In this document: positions 53,201 through 64,000 of the stretch, one piece after another
Position numbering within the stretch: position 1 is the stretch's first letter
Layout of the letters: the number at the start of each line of letters is the position of its first letter
Assembly (NCBI GenBank): GCA_026874595.1
Contig: CM049314.1
Coordinates: 17,912,729 to 17,976,728 of the forward strand
Reading direction: 5' to 3'
Origin: Sipunculus nudus
Lineage: Eukaryota > Annelida > Sipuncula > Golfingiida > Sipunculidae
Length of the DNA: 64,000 nt
The notes under the pieces: generated by a model
What the model saw: only the letters and a program-made list of their open reading frames with translations
What the model was told of the DNA's origin: nothing
Database searches by the model: none
Made by a program: the position numbers and the translations under genes

Positions 53201-54643
53201 ACGAAAAAACTATCAGAATTTAATTTCAAATTATTACATGGCATTATTCCAACAGGTACCAAAGTGTCCAAATGAAACTCAAATATTTCCCATCTTTGTA
53301 AATTTTGTAATGTAAATGACAATGCAGAACATATGCTGTATGAATGTAAATTATTGAGGGGGATATGGAAAAATATTATGAAATACTTCATATCCAGATA
53401 AACTGGGAATCGCTCGTAATTGGTCATAAATACTCACTGGATGGTAATTCTGTAAAAATGAACGATTTCATAATATCAGTAATTACATATGACATTTTTA
53501 AGTACAATATGCATTGAAAATATAATGAAATAAGCCTATAAGAGAGTAAAATACGACAATATGTATCGCAAGATATTATGAAACATGTATATATGCAGAA
53601 ATATTTAAAATATCCTTACTTAAATCAAATTTTCATAGATAGATTTATAAAAATTAAAGATAGTATTTTATCTGTATGTTAAATTTGTTTGTTTATTTAT
53701 TTTTCATTATATTCTTAAATGTTATTTTGCTGACAGATAAAAAGTAATAATATTTTGAATGTATTCATTCCATCCCCTCTATCTGTCGGAGTGGATATTG
53801 CTTTGTCAACGGCAGAGTATATTGCAATAAAGGTCATTTTAAAAAATGAAGGCTGCCCTTTTCATACATCATATGAAGGATATCATATAATCAATACAAG
53901 GATTAGTAAATTAGTTATAATGGACTTTTTTGCGTAAGGTGGTTTTATCCCTCGACAAATTTGCTTTCGTTATGATTCAAGTGGATGAATTTAGGCATCA
54001 ATGGTTACACTAGATTTGTGTTAATTTCTCAATACCTTATTGCGCCCCAGAGAAAAAAAATATTCAGCTTCTGAGGGTACACACTTTCACCAGCATAATG
54101 TTTTAGTCTCTATGTAAGTCCTGACATATAACCAAACAAATATTATCGTCAAAATTATCGTGCGCTACCAGGAGACAGATGTCGTAGTAATGTTCATGAA
54201 TATACATATGCACTCTTAACAGTGACATCCTCTTTACAGCAGCACCTAAGAGTAGACATTAATTTTTTACAGCATTCTGCTCATAACTGAATATTATAAT
54301 GACAAAAAGACTAAATCAGAGACAAACAAACAGAAGGGAACTCTTTATGATAATTAAAACCACCTCATTATTCTCAGATTCAACAGTCCACTTTACATAC
54401 AACCACAGGGAATTTATGCATGCCGCATTACCTAGTTAAGACTGTTAACCGTCGTATATGAGTTAATTAAACAGCAGTATATGTGCTCTTTATTTAGATG
54501 ATCACGTCAGAAAGAGAAGGATTGTGTGTGACTGCTCTTAAGAAACAACTGTCAGATATAGGTATGTCTAGTCCGTCTTCTTGCATGTTATGCAGTGACT
54601 CAAGTACCTTTGTTAATTATGATTGAATGAACTGTTAGTTGTA
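50224..54643 (+). mobile_element. Degraded L1/Tx1-like LINE, unit 2
   Basis: Unit 2 copy of the same element, with the same stops: endonuclease tail 50443-50712, reverse transcriptase 51221-51706 and 51770-52267 (YVDD present), zinc knuckle near 53290. Only a few bases differ from unit 1, so it was carried along by the tandem duplication rather than inserted separately. Confidence 0.88.
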
Positions 54644-55116
54644 AAAAAAGCGAGATTATGCAGAATCATGCCTTTTCAAAAATGTTATTCCTGATATATA
54701 GAAAGTTGAGCAAAAAGTATAATACTGATTTGATGAATGTTTATTTTTAATTTTCTGTCATCCAAAGTTTTACCTGATACTTAAATACAAAAGATTATGA
54801 TTATCTTACAGTCATTAATTACAAAGCAACATACTGTCTGATAATTTTAAGACTGTATTAACGTTTACCTTATTGGCAGGGTTAAAAACAAAGCAACGTT
54901 TAAGACGTTCCTAATTTAAGGGAGAATCAAGCGGAAGGTTCACAGAAAGAGTGTTAGCCCGAGGAGCAATGACCGGATTCTGAACCCAGGTACAGTGTAG
55001 AAGAGAAGATGGTACCCTGAAGAACGCTGGTTAAAAAAATAAGATATATAAGTACAGACCCTATATTAACTAAACGGGAAAACAACGTGGTGCCAGTTCT
55101 AAATAGTGAGCCTACA

Positions 55117-56650
55117 ATGTTTCCATTTTATCAAAAAGTAGTTTTATATTTCATGTGATGCTCTGCGCATATGGCATTTTCGACAGTGCCACAGTAAACA
55201 CGAGTGAGGGTTGGTCTGGATTTTTGTTCTCTTATGATAACATTTCAGGCGGCATTGAGATCATGGTAAAGAGCTTTACTTATTCTTTTAACAAAATAGA
55301 GGAATGTATGAATCAGACTTCGTCAATGGTTATTAGTGCAACCAGGGAAGGATGCTTACCAAATAACCTCCCTCACATGTGATGATATTGGAAACACGAT
55401 TCATTCGAAGAGCTCTACCTCAGGAAATAGTACATTTGTGCATTTTCCACTAATGTGTTCATGGAAACATGCTCCGGTTTTGGCCTTGACCTTCCAAGGG
55501 GAAATTTACATTTAAACGTACAAGTAGGGTTTCAGAACTGTAGGTTTCGTCGACCATATACATTTAACTATACACTAGAACGCAGTAGTTTACACTACAA
55601 GTGCCAACAGTTTAAGGACAGAACTTTATGTTCAAACAAAATAGAATATGGACCTGTGGGTAACGAAAGTTATGATGATGGACATTTTCATTTTTTAAAC
55701 AGAAAGGTGGTGAGATTAATAACTGTCTTAAACCTGGATTTCTGTGTTACCAATACGAGATTGTGATTTGCAGAATTAAATTTCCAAACTGCTCAAATGA
55801 CGGGGAAAAGATACAATATATATGTCGAGAAACGTGCGAAGATGCTGATTCTGGTTGTAAAGACAAGATAAAAGCAGTCGCTCAGCTGCCGAATATAGCT
55901 CCCATCTGCATGATGTTCGAATCTTATGAAACTGGACGTTGTTGGTACAAACAGCTAAACTGCGGTCCGATTCCCAAGGTTAACCACGCGAATGGAAAAA
56001 ATTGGGATGAAAGGAAGGATACCGACAGCAATCAACTTTTTATGATAAAGATTACAGACTAGTGGGAGACGGTTCGGTTCCCTGCACATATTCTGGTAAA
56101 TGGTCCTCGATGCTGCCTGAATGGGTTTTCATTTCTTTTCTTCCGCTGTATGCTTTTATTTTGGCAGTGGTTGGTGGAGTGATTCTTGTTATTTCATGAT
56201 TGGAAGACGAATTAAACCCTCTAAGCCCATTGGAGCATATGTAATATCGCTACCACCAGCAAGTGATCGCTTCGCCTCCGACTAGTTGATTCCTTGTTTA
56301 GAAGAATGTTATGGATTTAAAATATATGCCACCGTGAGGGATGACCACATAGGTATGTCTAAACGTGAGAATTGTGACAAAGTGATAAAACAATCATCGA
56401 GGGCTATATTTGTGGTTGACAATGCATTCTTGTCAGACGAAACATACCCTAGAATATTTGAAGAGTCTGAAGAGTTCGAACGTGAAGTAAAAGGATTTCG
56501 TGTGTCATAGTTCTCGAATATAATATACGTCACAAAGATGTTGAGAACAAATCACTGGCAGCATGCATCAAAACCAAATGTTACCTTCGTCCTTCAGCCA
56601 GATTTTGTTGGGACAGGCTGATCTTTTCATTACCCGCTGTGGACGGATAA
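55117..56650 (+). pseudogene. Broken sushi/TM/TIR-domain receptor, unit 2
   Basis: Copy of the unit 1 pseudogene with the same frameshifts and stops, so the gene was already dead before the tandem duplication. It also lacks 13 bp near 55478 (unit 1 bases around 32117-32129), which shifts the ectodomain frame again. The TIR part (56286-56510 and on to about 56650), TM helix and sushi-like part are otherwise as in unit 1. One base change near 56585 alters the residue after the KCYL string. Confidence 0.8.
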
Positions 56651-57405
56651 GGTTGTATTTCTCATAAGGAAAGGGAATGTGCTGAAGACACGCCCCTTTT
56701 TCGGGACTAAGTTTTCCAGTTGTCAGAAGTGGCTTGTAGTGATATATGTAAAATAATGGCCTGTTACAGAAGTTTTCGGGCACATTTATAAGAGCAAGTT
56801 GTTGTACCCACGTTTGTAGACTATACGTACTTTTTTCACGATCAGTCTCGACACTAAGCTGTACCATAGTATCCAAGGCATGACTTCCTGGATTTAGTAT
56901 CTCTGGTATATATAGTGAACTGACGGATGCTTTTATCATCTTTCGCAATAAGTCCATGCAAAGCGATGATCTACGGGAGACCTTCGGGCATGTAAATACA
57001 TGTTGTTTTGTTTACCGTCATTAGTTCTCACAGGTTTATAATCATGTATGTGGTATTGTACAAAATGCAATAATAGAATGTATGTTGATGAAACAATTTC
57101 CAGCCATGTTGATTAGTGCATGTTAATGGACAGTTACTGAGCTGTGGAGTATGATATCATTTATAACCTAAAATGTGGTTATTGTGGTTAGATGTTGGCT
57201 TGTGGCTGGAAATTACTTTAGAATCAACATTTTCGATTAAAAAAAAACAAAGATAAAATTTATGATGAAATTACCTTTCACCTCTTATAAATGTATAATT
57301 TGTATTTTAAATGTATATTGCTTGCATATTTGTGAATAACAAAATATAAATATACAAAAAAATCTTATAATAAGCCTTGTTAACATGAGGTATAGATTAT
57401 GTAAA

Positions 57406-57921
57406 CTTAGAACAGTTGCCCTCTTCGTACCCTTCCCATGTGAATGTAATAACAACTTACCGATAGAAATGCTATAATCAGTTTAAAGTCTGAGACATGA
57501 ATAAACCAGTAGACTAAAATTGAGTCTTATATTGTGGCCCATCAGGATTCTGTTTTTGTCATTTTATTTGCGAGCTTCTGATATTTTCAAAATCCTTTTT
57601 CGGACCATTTCGAATTATTGATTACCTGTTCCTGTTCCTGGTGGGGTGCGGCATATACTATGTACCAAGAGACCAGGAGATAAGGTTGTGCTTGTATTAA
57701 CCCTACAATATTTTTAACGTTATTTTTATGAGAAAAAAAAATCTGGAATAACGTATTCACACGACGTTTGCCTAACGCAGGGATTATGTCAAATTGTTTT
57801 TTATAAACAAATGTACTGTATAAGTTAATAAGAACTGTTGTATAAGGCCCATTTATTTAGAGAATAATCAGAATAGTATTGATCTTACATTGACCTGTAG
57901 ATAGGGTAATTGGATATGCAG

Positions 57922-57961
<40 letters not shown>

Positions 57962-58055
57962 AAATAATGCCAAAGTGTTCTCTAATCAATGACCTGGTGG
58001 TCGGTGATTTAAATATGAATAATAAATAATTTCAAACATGACTCATTTTAATATA
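57406..58055 (+). repeat. Old paralogous segment, unit 2
   Basis: Unit 2 counterpart of 34060-34720. The (TA)n at 57922-57962 is shorter than in unit 1. The region 58055-60775 has no recognisable gene. Confidence 0.65.
57922..57962. repeat. (TA)n microsatellite, unit 2
   Basis: Shorter version of 34576-34629; accounts for most of the spacing change between 33.6 and 37.9 kb. Confidence 0.95.
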
Positions 58056-60774
58056 ATTTTTTTTCTTAGAGAGCTTTAGAAAACGCAGAAAGTCATTACG
58101 AATACTTAAAATTCCAAAATAACAAACGATTTCGGGCTGCAGGCGACTCAAAATCGCTGCTACACCATGTCATTCAATGGACTTTCTTGTTTTCGAGAAA
58201 TATCTAAAAATACGTTTCCTACGGTGTTTGAAGCCAAAATATTTTATATACGAAGGTATAAATTATTACCCAGGCGAGAAAGGTTCTGCCGAGCATTAAA
58301 TGAACTTCAAATAGATCATCAGAAAACACTTTAATGTCACAAAACATGTACACTCAATATTATCAGTTAGGCCTGAAAACGGCTAATGCACATACAACTG
58401 GTGATGTTTAAATGTGTGATATAAATGATGGGGACCCCAACCGTAGCCTATAGCTAAAATTAATCGGATGAGCTTAGATTTCACTTGCTCCATACAGACG
58501 AATTATTACTGGCTTCGGCCATTGGCTACATTTGTGGTAGGCGCATCTTAAGACCTTCAACAGATCCAGGATAAAATATGATTTTCAGTGTCTATGATTT
58601 TCTTTTTCCTTCAAAATTTTCATCTGTTTGCTTCCTCTCGTATGGGTTAAAGGTTAATCACAGTTTTTTTTTCTCCAAGGGCTTTTACACTGTACAGTGG
58701 TAGGTTTCGCCAAGCAGAGGTGCTGTCCCAGGCAACTAGTTAAGAGACAACATATTAGAGTTATATAAGGGGTTTTACCATGGTCATTTTAATCTTATGA
58801 CCTGGTCTGTTTGTCGTGTTGCAGTAAGATATCATGTCTTGAACTGAAGAACTAAAATAAAACAGCATCGATTGTTGTTCTCTTTATTCACGTTTTAAAA
58901 CAGCTATACGTGACAGACAAGTTTTTAAACTGTCTCTCAGTAGAATGAAAGTAAGTATACGATAATATTGTTATTAAAGAATTAAGCTTACAATAATCCT
59001 CGGTTAAGTGAAATGTCAGTTTGAATATCTGATTTTCCATTAAAATTTCATCACTGTAGCTTTGACACGCCAGGAGGGAATGTCCACTCTACAACAGAAC
59101 GTCGAAGCACAGAGCTGTCCTTCCCACCTTTTTGTATGAACGGTACACATTATTGATACACCCATACTGTTAAGCAAATTATCAAAACAGGCTTACTAGA
59201 AAAGCTTTCTCGTTACCGTATACAGTATGAAGTAATCATAGAGCCCTAGGCACTGCCTCCTGTATATATACTGAATATACTATTCAGAATTATTTACGTT
59301 TTAGGATAGGAACACTGAATGCCGAACAAAAGCTATTCCTGTCGTGTCATATAGATTTCCAAATTACCAATGTATAAACAAGACTTTATGCAGATAAGTG
59401 TTTCCTCATACTTAAAATATTGCTGACATTTTACGTTACATGATAAGTCATACAGTCCTCAACAACGTGGAAAAACATATATATGTAGGTTGTATTCTCT
59501 CCATATATTATTTATTAATAAAAAATGAATTCATATAGATGGATTTTAGCATTTTATTTTCGTTATAAGTATCAGGTCAATTGAATAGTTGATCTTGGGA
59601 AAACAGAGTACCTAACTTTTGTGCCTCGTAGTTCCTAAGGCGGTTGTTGTTCATTTTTGCGGGAAAAAATAATAAAAAGTAATGCACTTTGTTTGCATAT
59701 GTTAGAAGATGGTAATCACCCCATCAGCGATGTATAATATAATCATAAATTAATGAAATTATTTTGATCTGGTGATCAATGTATCACTCGCATGGATGTT
59801 TTCCAGTATTAATTCAATACTCCGAAAAACGAGAAAACAATCCTGACTTCATAAACGGTCAGCTTCATTTTATTCTGTATTGATTGATCGGTACCGGAGT
59901 TTAATTATGTACACAAGAATACATGTTGCATTTTCAATAATCGTTGAATTTTCAATAGATAATTAGCGTAATTCCCGAAGTTGATATAAACTGTACATTA
60001 TTAGTTATAACGTATATAATGTCCTTTTTATTTTTTGGGTGGTTTTCAACTGCCTCATGTACTAAGGAAAAAATATACGATTAAAGCAGTACTGGAGGCA
60101 ATGAATTGTCATCACTAAATGTGCAAATAGATTTTGCATTTCTTTTCCTCATTTTTGTTTATGACATATTACTGAAGATCCTCTAGCGCTTAAGATTTAT
60201 GGTCTGTTGGCTCAATGAGAATCTAGTTGAATGTACAAGTTTTATAAATTGTTATAAGTTATGATGTTATAATAATATTTAGGATACAATATTTGGTTTA
60301 ATAACTATTAATCCGATGAGCAAATATAAACTGTGAAATGCAATTTATAATTATTTCATGATACTTGATGATAATAAGACTACTTATGCCGTACTCACGT
60401 TAAACATATTCTTGCCTTCAAGTGAAAACATTCTGAAAACCATTGTCATTCTTTCTCGCTAGTTGGCATTTTTTTAAACAACTGTTGAAGACATCGAACG
60501 CTTTTAGTATACACATTTCAACAGGTGATATACTCAATGCACTTAAATGCGACAGAGCATTTTCCTGAATATCCTTTGTCTATCAACAAGTTTTGGTAGA
60601 ACACCGTTTCGTCCGGACACGACTACCTTTCAGCAGGCCGATATTAAAAGTCCTGTCAAAGCCATCAGTTTTATTTATCCAGATAGGTAACGTCAGAATT
60701 ATGGATCCATTCATGGAATTCCAACATAGTTAATTGTGCCCATTGATCAGTTTACACTTTTGTTGCCATCATCT

Positions 60775-61955
60775 TTCGTGGAAGAACATCCGAGCTCAAT
60801 TATATAAATAATTATGTTATTTGGTATTTATTTCTCCAGTTTTAACTGTTACTAGTAGAGGCCGGGGCTGCAATTTCCCCATTCACATTCATTAATGCAT
60901 TTCATGTAATGTTATCGTTAAACACACTTACATATTCAATACATTTGTAATTTAAAGTAATATGGTATTATCCCCGCATTAGGGAATTGTGATCTAAATA
61001 TGCAAAATCCGGAACCTTTGACAAACAATGAATAAAACGCGAAAGAACTACATACTGTTAAACAAACACAATATTTACTCCTGGTCCTTATGGTACAGAG
61101 CATATACCACAAGAAGGAGCATAGAGCAATTAATCGATAATTATTTGAAAGGGTCAGAAGGCTGAGAATAAAATTACAAAAATGAAATCCTGATGCACCA
61201 AGGAGGATGGAAGATGCAAAATGAATGAGGGAAACAGGGAATCAATATCCTCATAAGGTTTCTGTACATTTCTTTAGAGTGGTAAAATATATAAAAAAAA
61301 CACTTGACATTGATGGCATGAGGCTCCTTTTGATACACGTGTTAAGAGTTATAGATTCAGTTGGGTCAAATTTGTCTGTTATGCGGTCGTTGTTGGAGAC
61401 CTCGAGTTAAAATCCATCTTAACACTAAAAGGTTCAAATTTAAGGATATGAATTTCCTTAAGAAAAAGCAGTAGGTGTATATGTAGCAATATATGTTTAT
61501 TCACTATAATTGTCTAGGAATTAACTGCCGGTAAAGGCTATCGAGTGGTTCTTGTAGCAAATGAGCAAGTGACACAACAGCTACCTTGAATCAACAGATA
61601 ATCATATTTCTAAGTTTTCCGACAGATTCCTTGCACAAACTGACCAAACTGACCATATGATCCACGAATTGCCATAAGAAATAATATGTATATGACTTAA
61701 GTTTCTGATAAACGCCCAGCTGTACCTGCCTGTGTTTTATTGTACCATGGCTTTAATTAGGCAGGTATGAGTAGGTTTTACATCATTCGGAATGACGACA
61801 GTGAGAAAGGAATACTGCGGGATGCTCTAGGAGAAAGTGCTCCAGATGATTTTAAATATCATTACATGCATTATGGCAGGGTAGCAGATCTAACAGAAGT
61901 GCAAAACAATACTGCTGCTACTTCAACTTTCAAATAAAAAAAAAACCTGTGTGTG

Positions 61956-61999
<44 letters not shown>

Positions 62000-62525
62000 C
62001 AAAAGTTACCAGTCACACCAAGTAAAGCTTGTTTTAATTTTAACAAATTACGCTGACATTTGGAACTAGCTCCTCTAACCTACAGTCTTATTAGAAATAT
62101 ATTCTGGCCATCCTGACCTCCCTGTTTGCACGATCAGCTAGCAGCTACTTGGCTAAGTATCGATCGAGCAACTGTTCTAAGGTCACATATTTTATTCAAC
62201 ATGTTTATACCGTTTGTTACCACGGCTTGAAATCAGATGACACACATAACATTTAAAAGTTAACTTACATACCTAACAGTATGAATTAACATTTGCCACA
62301 GCATGATACATAGTTTTCTTATGTTGGTAACTATAAGGAATGCGCTATGTTTAGGTATTTTTGTATGTGACACACGTACCAACTTTTGGTTTCCCATTCG
62401 TTTTTAATTAATCTTTCAATTGTAGCAGGATTATCATAACTTAAAACACAAACGCATTTATCAAGTCCTATGTCCCTGCTACTATAGAAGGATTATAATG
62501 TTATTAAAGTATTTTATATTACTTG
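60775..62525 (+). repeat. Old paralogous segment, unit 2
   Basis: Unit 2 counterpart of 37440-39190. The (GA)n tract at 61959-61995 is about 4 bp shorter. Confidence 0.75.
61959..61995. repeat. (GA)n microsatellite, unit 2
   Basis: About 18 GA repeats; counterpart of 38624-38664. Confidence 0.95.
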
Positions 62526-62748
62526 ATATATTTAAATGCGCCGTCTTCCTTAATTGTTTGATACTCTCTCCATTTGGAAGATTTCACAATGTTTTACATT
62601 TTTATCAAAGTGTGAAAGTTTAATTTGTACTATATTGAAGGTACATATCTCGATTAGCACCAGCTTGCATGTAATATTAGGGTAACTCTCTCTTCTTCCA
62701 GCAAGCGGAAGCGGGTATTACTGAAGCTAGAGCGTCTCTGGAAAGGTA

Positions 62749-62995
62749 CACCTATGTAAATATTCATTTGTGAATCGCATTTTACGGGAGTTTTTTCAAT
62801 GGAAAATTAATAGTTTAAAGTATTGATGTTCTCTATGACAAGGGCCTAACTGAAATGCATCCCGGTATGCACACCTATGTAAATATTCATTTGTGAATCG
62901 CATTCTACGGGAGTTTTTTCTAATGGAAAATTAATAGTTTAAAGTATTGATGTTCTCTATGACAAGGGCCTAACTGAAATGCATCCCGGTATGCA
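62749..62995 (+). repeat. 123-bp tandem duplication, unit 2
   Basis: Unit 2 counterpart of 39418-39664. The first copy has a c to t change (cattttacggg). Confidence 0.93.
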
Positions 62996-63572
62996 TCTTA
63001 GTATTAAATACTTACTAAAAATATTACAGATCTCGAGCAGAGTCACGCATAGCACAGGGATACAAATACTTTAGGTTGTTTGGTATGGTCCGTAGGCTCT
63101 GTATACTATGGTTCCATCGAGTCACTACGATATTTATTTTTTTTTCAAACTTAATTGAATAGATTCAACACATTAATATTAGTTGCTGGTGGTGGTGCTA
63201 TAATTGGGCCATGAAAATTCCTGCCACCTTTAGCATCGTTCATCTCCTACAGGGAACTGCAGCTCGCAGCTCAGGCCCACTTTGACGATGAGTTTGTTGA
63301 GTTTATCACGATTCTAACTCAAATACAAAATATACAATATAAATTTTTTTACAGAGGAGGCTGTGAGCCTATCTGTCAGTGCTTTTCGGACGTTATGTGG
63401 ACTCTTGTGATCATCGATATATAAATGTATATTTATATATAATAAATGTAATATATTCAGGTTCAATACATCACAGTGAAAGTGCTCTACCGTGCAGGGG
63501 AGCATTAAATATATTATACTCTGTATATAAATAGCTTAATTTCATAATGTACTACAGTAATGTTTCGTGAGT

Positions 63573-64000
63573 ATATCATAATGTATAGTCCATGGTTATG
63601 CTTAATTCCAAAGGCTTGCAAATATATGAAGAATAATAGAAAATATTTAACACGCGATGTAACTTCGTGTATATGAATTTCAAAATATGGCGTAATGCTC
63701 ACATATAGAGGAAAATTTGTAACTGATGGGAACGTCGGCCCAGGCCCAGTTAAACCTACGCCAGAAGACAAGGTAAGGCTCTCCGCCACCGTTGTTGTCT
63801 GGTTCTCCTTGGTTCCAGTTCGTGTAAGTCAGAAGTGCACCAGTCGCCATCCATTTCCACTTACCTTCTTCCTCACTATCAGAGCCGGAGGTCCAGTACC
63901 CTAAAAAATTTAGTGTGATCCGTTCGTTAATATATATTTGTAGTAAAGGTACTAAAGGACTAAAGAATCCCCTTTAAACAATCTTTTTTATAGGCGTAAA
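63573..64000. repeat. Tandem unit 3, first 428 bp
   Basis: The same 5' junction sequence (gtgag then tatatcataatg) and the last lectin exon reappear here, so the array continues beyond the window. The first 428 bases differ from unit 2 by very few changes, such as a to g at 63692. Confidence 0.95.
63680..63900 (-). CDS. C-type lectin gene copy 3, last exon only
   Basis: This is the terminal exon of a third lectin gene; the rest lies beyond the right edge. It encodes residues 178-250 with the same EPD, Y220, WAD and CE motifs and TGA at 63680-63682. The acceptor AG lies just past 63900. One change, a to g at 63692, is silent (Tyr247 TAT to TAC). It shows that the array has at least three lectin genes. 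Confidence 0.88.

Larger units (their letters stand above)
40242..63572. repeat. Tandem unit 2 (23,331 bp)
   Basis: Second copy of the unit, in the same orientation and order. It is 26 bp shorter overall. Most of this is a 13-bp deletion in the TIR-receptor pseudogene (near 55478) plus shorter (TA)n near 57922 and (GA)n near 61959. Long stretches, including lectin exons 1, 2 and 4, look identical to unit 1. Confidence 0.96.

Noticed and set aside
1-64000. CRISPR array, prokaryotic operons or an integrated virus
   Set aside because: Tandem and inverted repeats lack CRISPR spacing, genes have spliceosomal introns, and no viral genes are recognised; the only polymerase-like coding is LINE reverse transcriptase.

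Overview
This is an AT-rich, intron-containing animal genomic window. The coding style fits a lophotrochozoan, most likely a bivalve mollusc: small phase-1 exons encode secreted PAN plus C-type lectin proteins, TIR-receptor debris is present, and there are many dispersed repeats, (TA)n/(GA)n microsatellites and degraded L1/Tx1-like LINEs. The species call is an inference. There are no prokaryotic operons, no CRISPR array and no viral genome.

Layout. (1) Bases 1-16884 are gene-poor. They hold a large, old, imperfect inverted duplication (arms about 860-4380 and 7910-11510), copies of a roughly 0.6 kb dispersed repeat, remnants of DNA transposons and several microsatellites; I find no convincing gene there. 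(2) Bases 16885-40241 form a 23,357-bp unit that is repeated head to tail at 40242-63572 (23,331 bp) and begins a third time at 63573-64000. The copies are nearly identical by eye.

Each unit carries, in order: a four-exon C-type lectin gene on the minus strand; a tRNA-like SINE fragment; a 255-bp tandem duplication; diverged relatives of the repeat block at the left of the window; a 5'-truncated LINE; a perfect 54-bp-arm hairpin; a longer degraded LINE (endonuclease, reverse transcriptase, C-terminal zinc knuckle); and a multiply frameshifted pseudogene of a sushi/TM/TIR receptor. The only apparently intact genes are the lectins. They encode a 250-residue secreted protein: signal peptide, PAN/apple-like domain, then a C-type lectin domain. 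The lectin domain has unusual changes, namely loss of both cysteines of one conserved disulfide and altered EPN/WND calcium/sugar-binding motifs.

Reading the layers together (inference): an old repeat block was duplicated, was invaded by LINEs and TIR-receptor sequence, and was then amplified very recently in tandem with the lectin gene. The result is a growing array of at least three secreted lectin genes. The main alternative is an assembly artefact, although small differences show that the copies are not literal duplicates.
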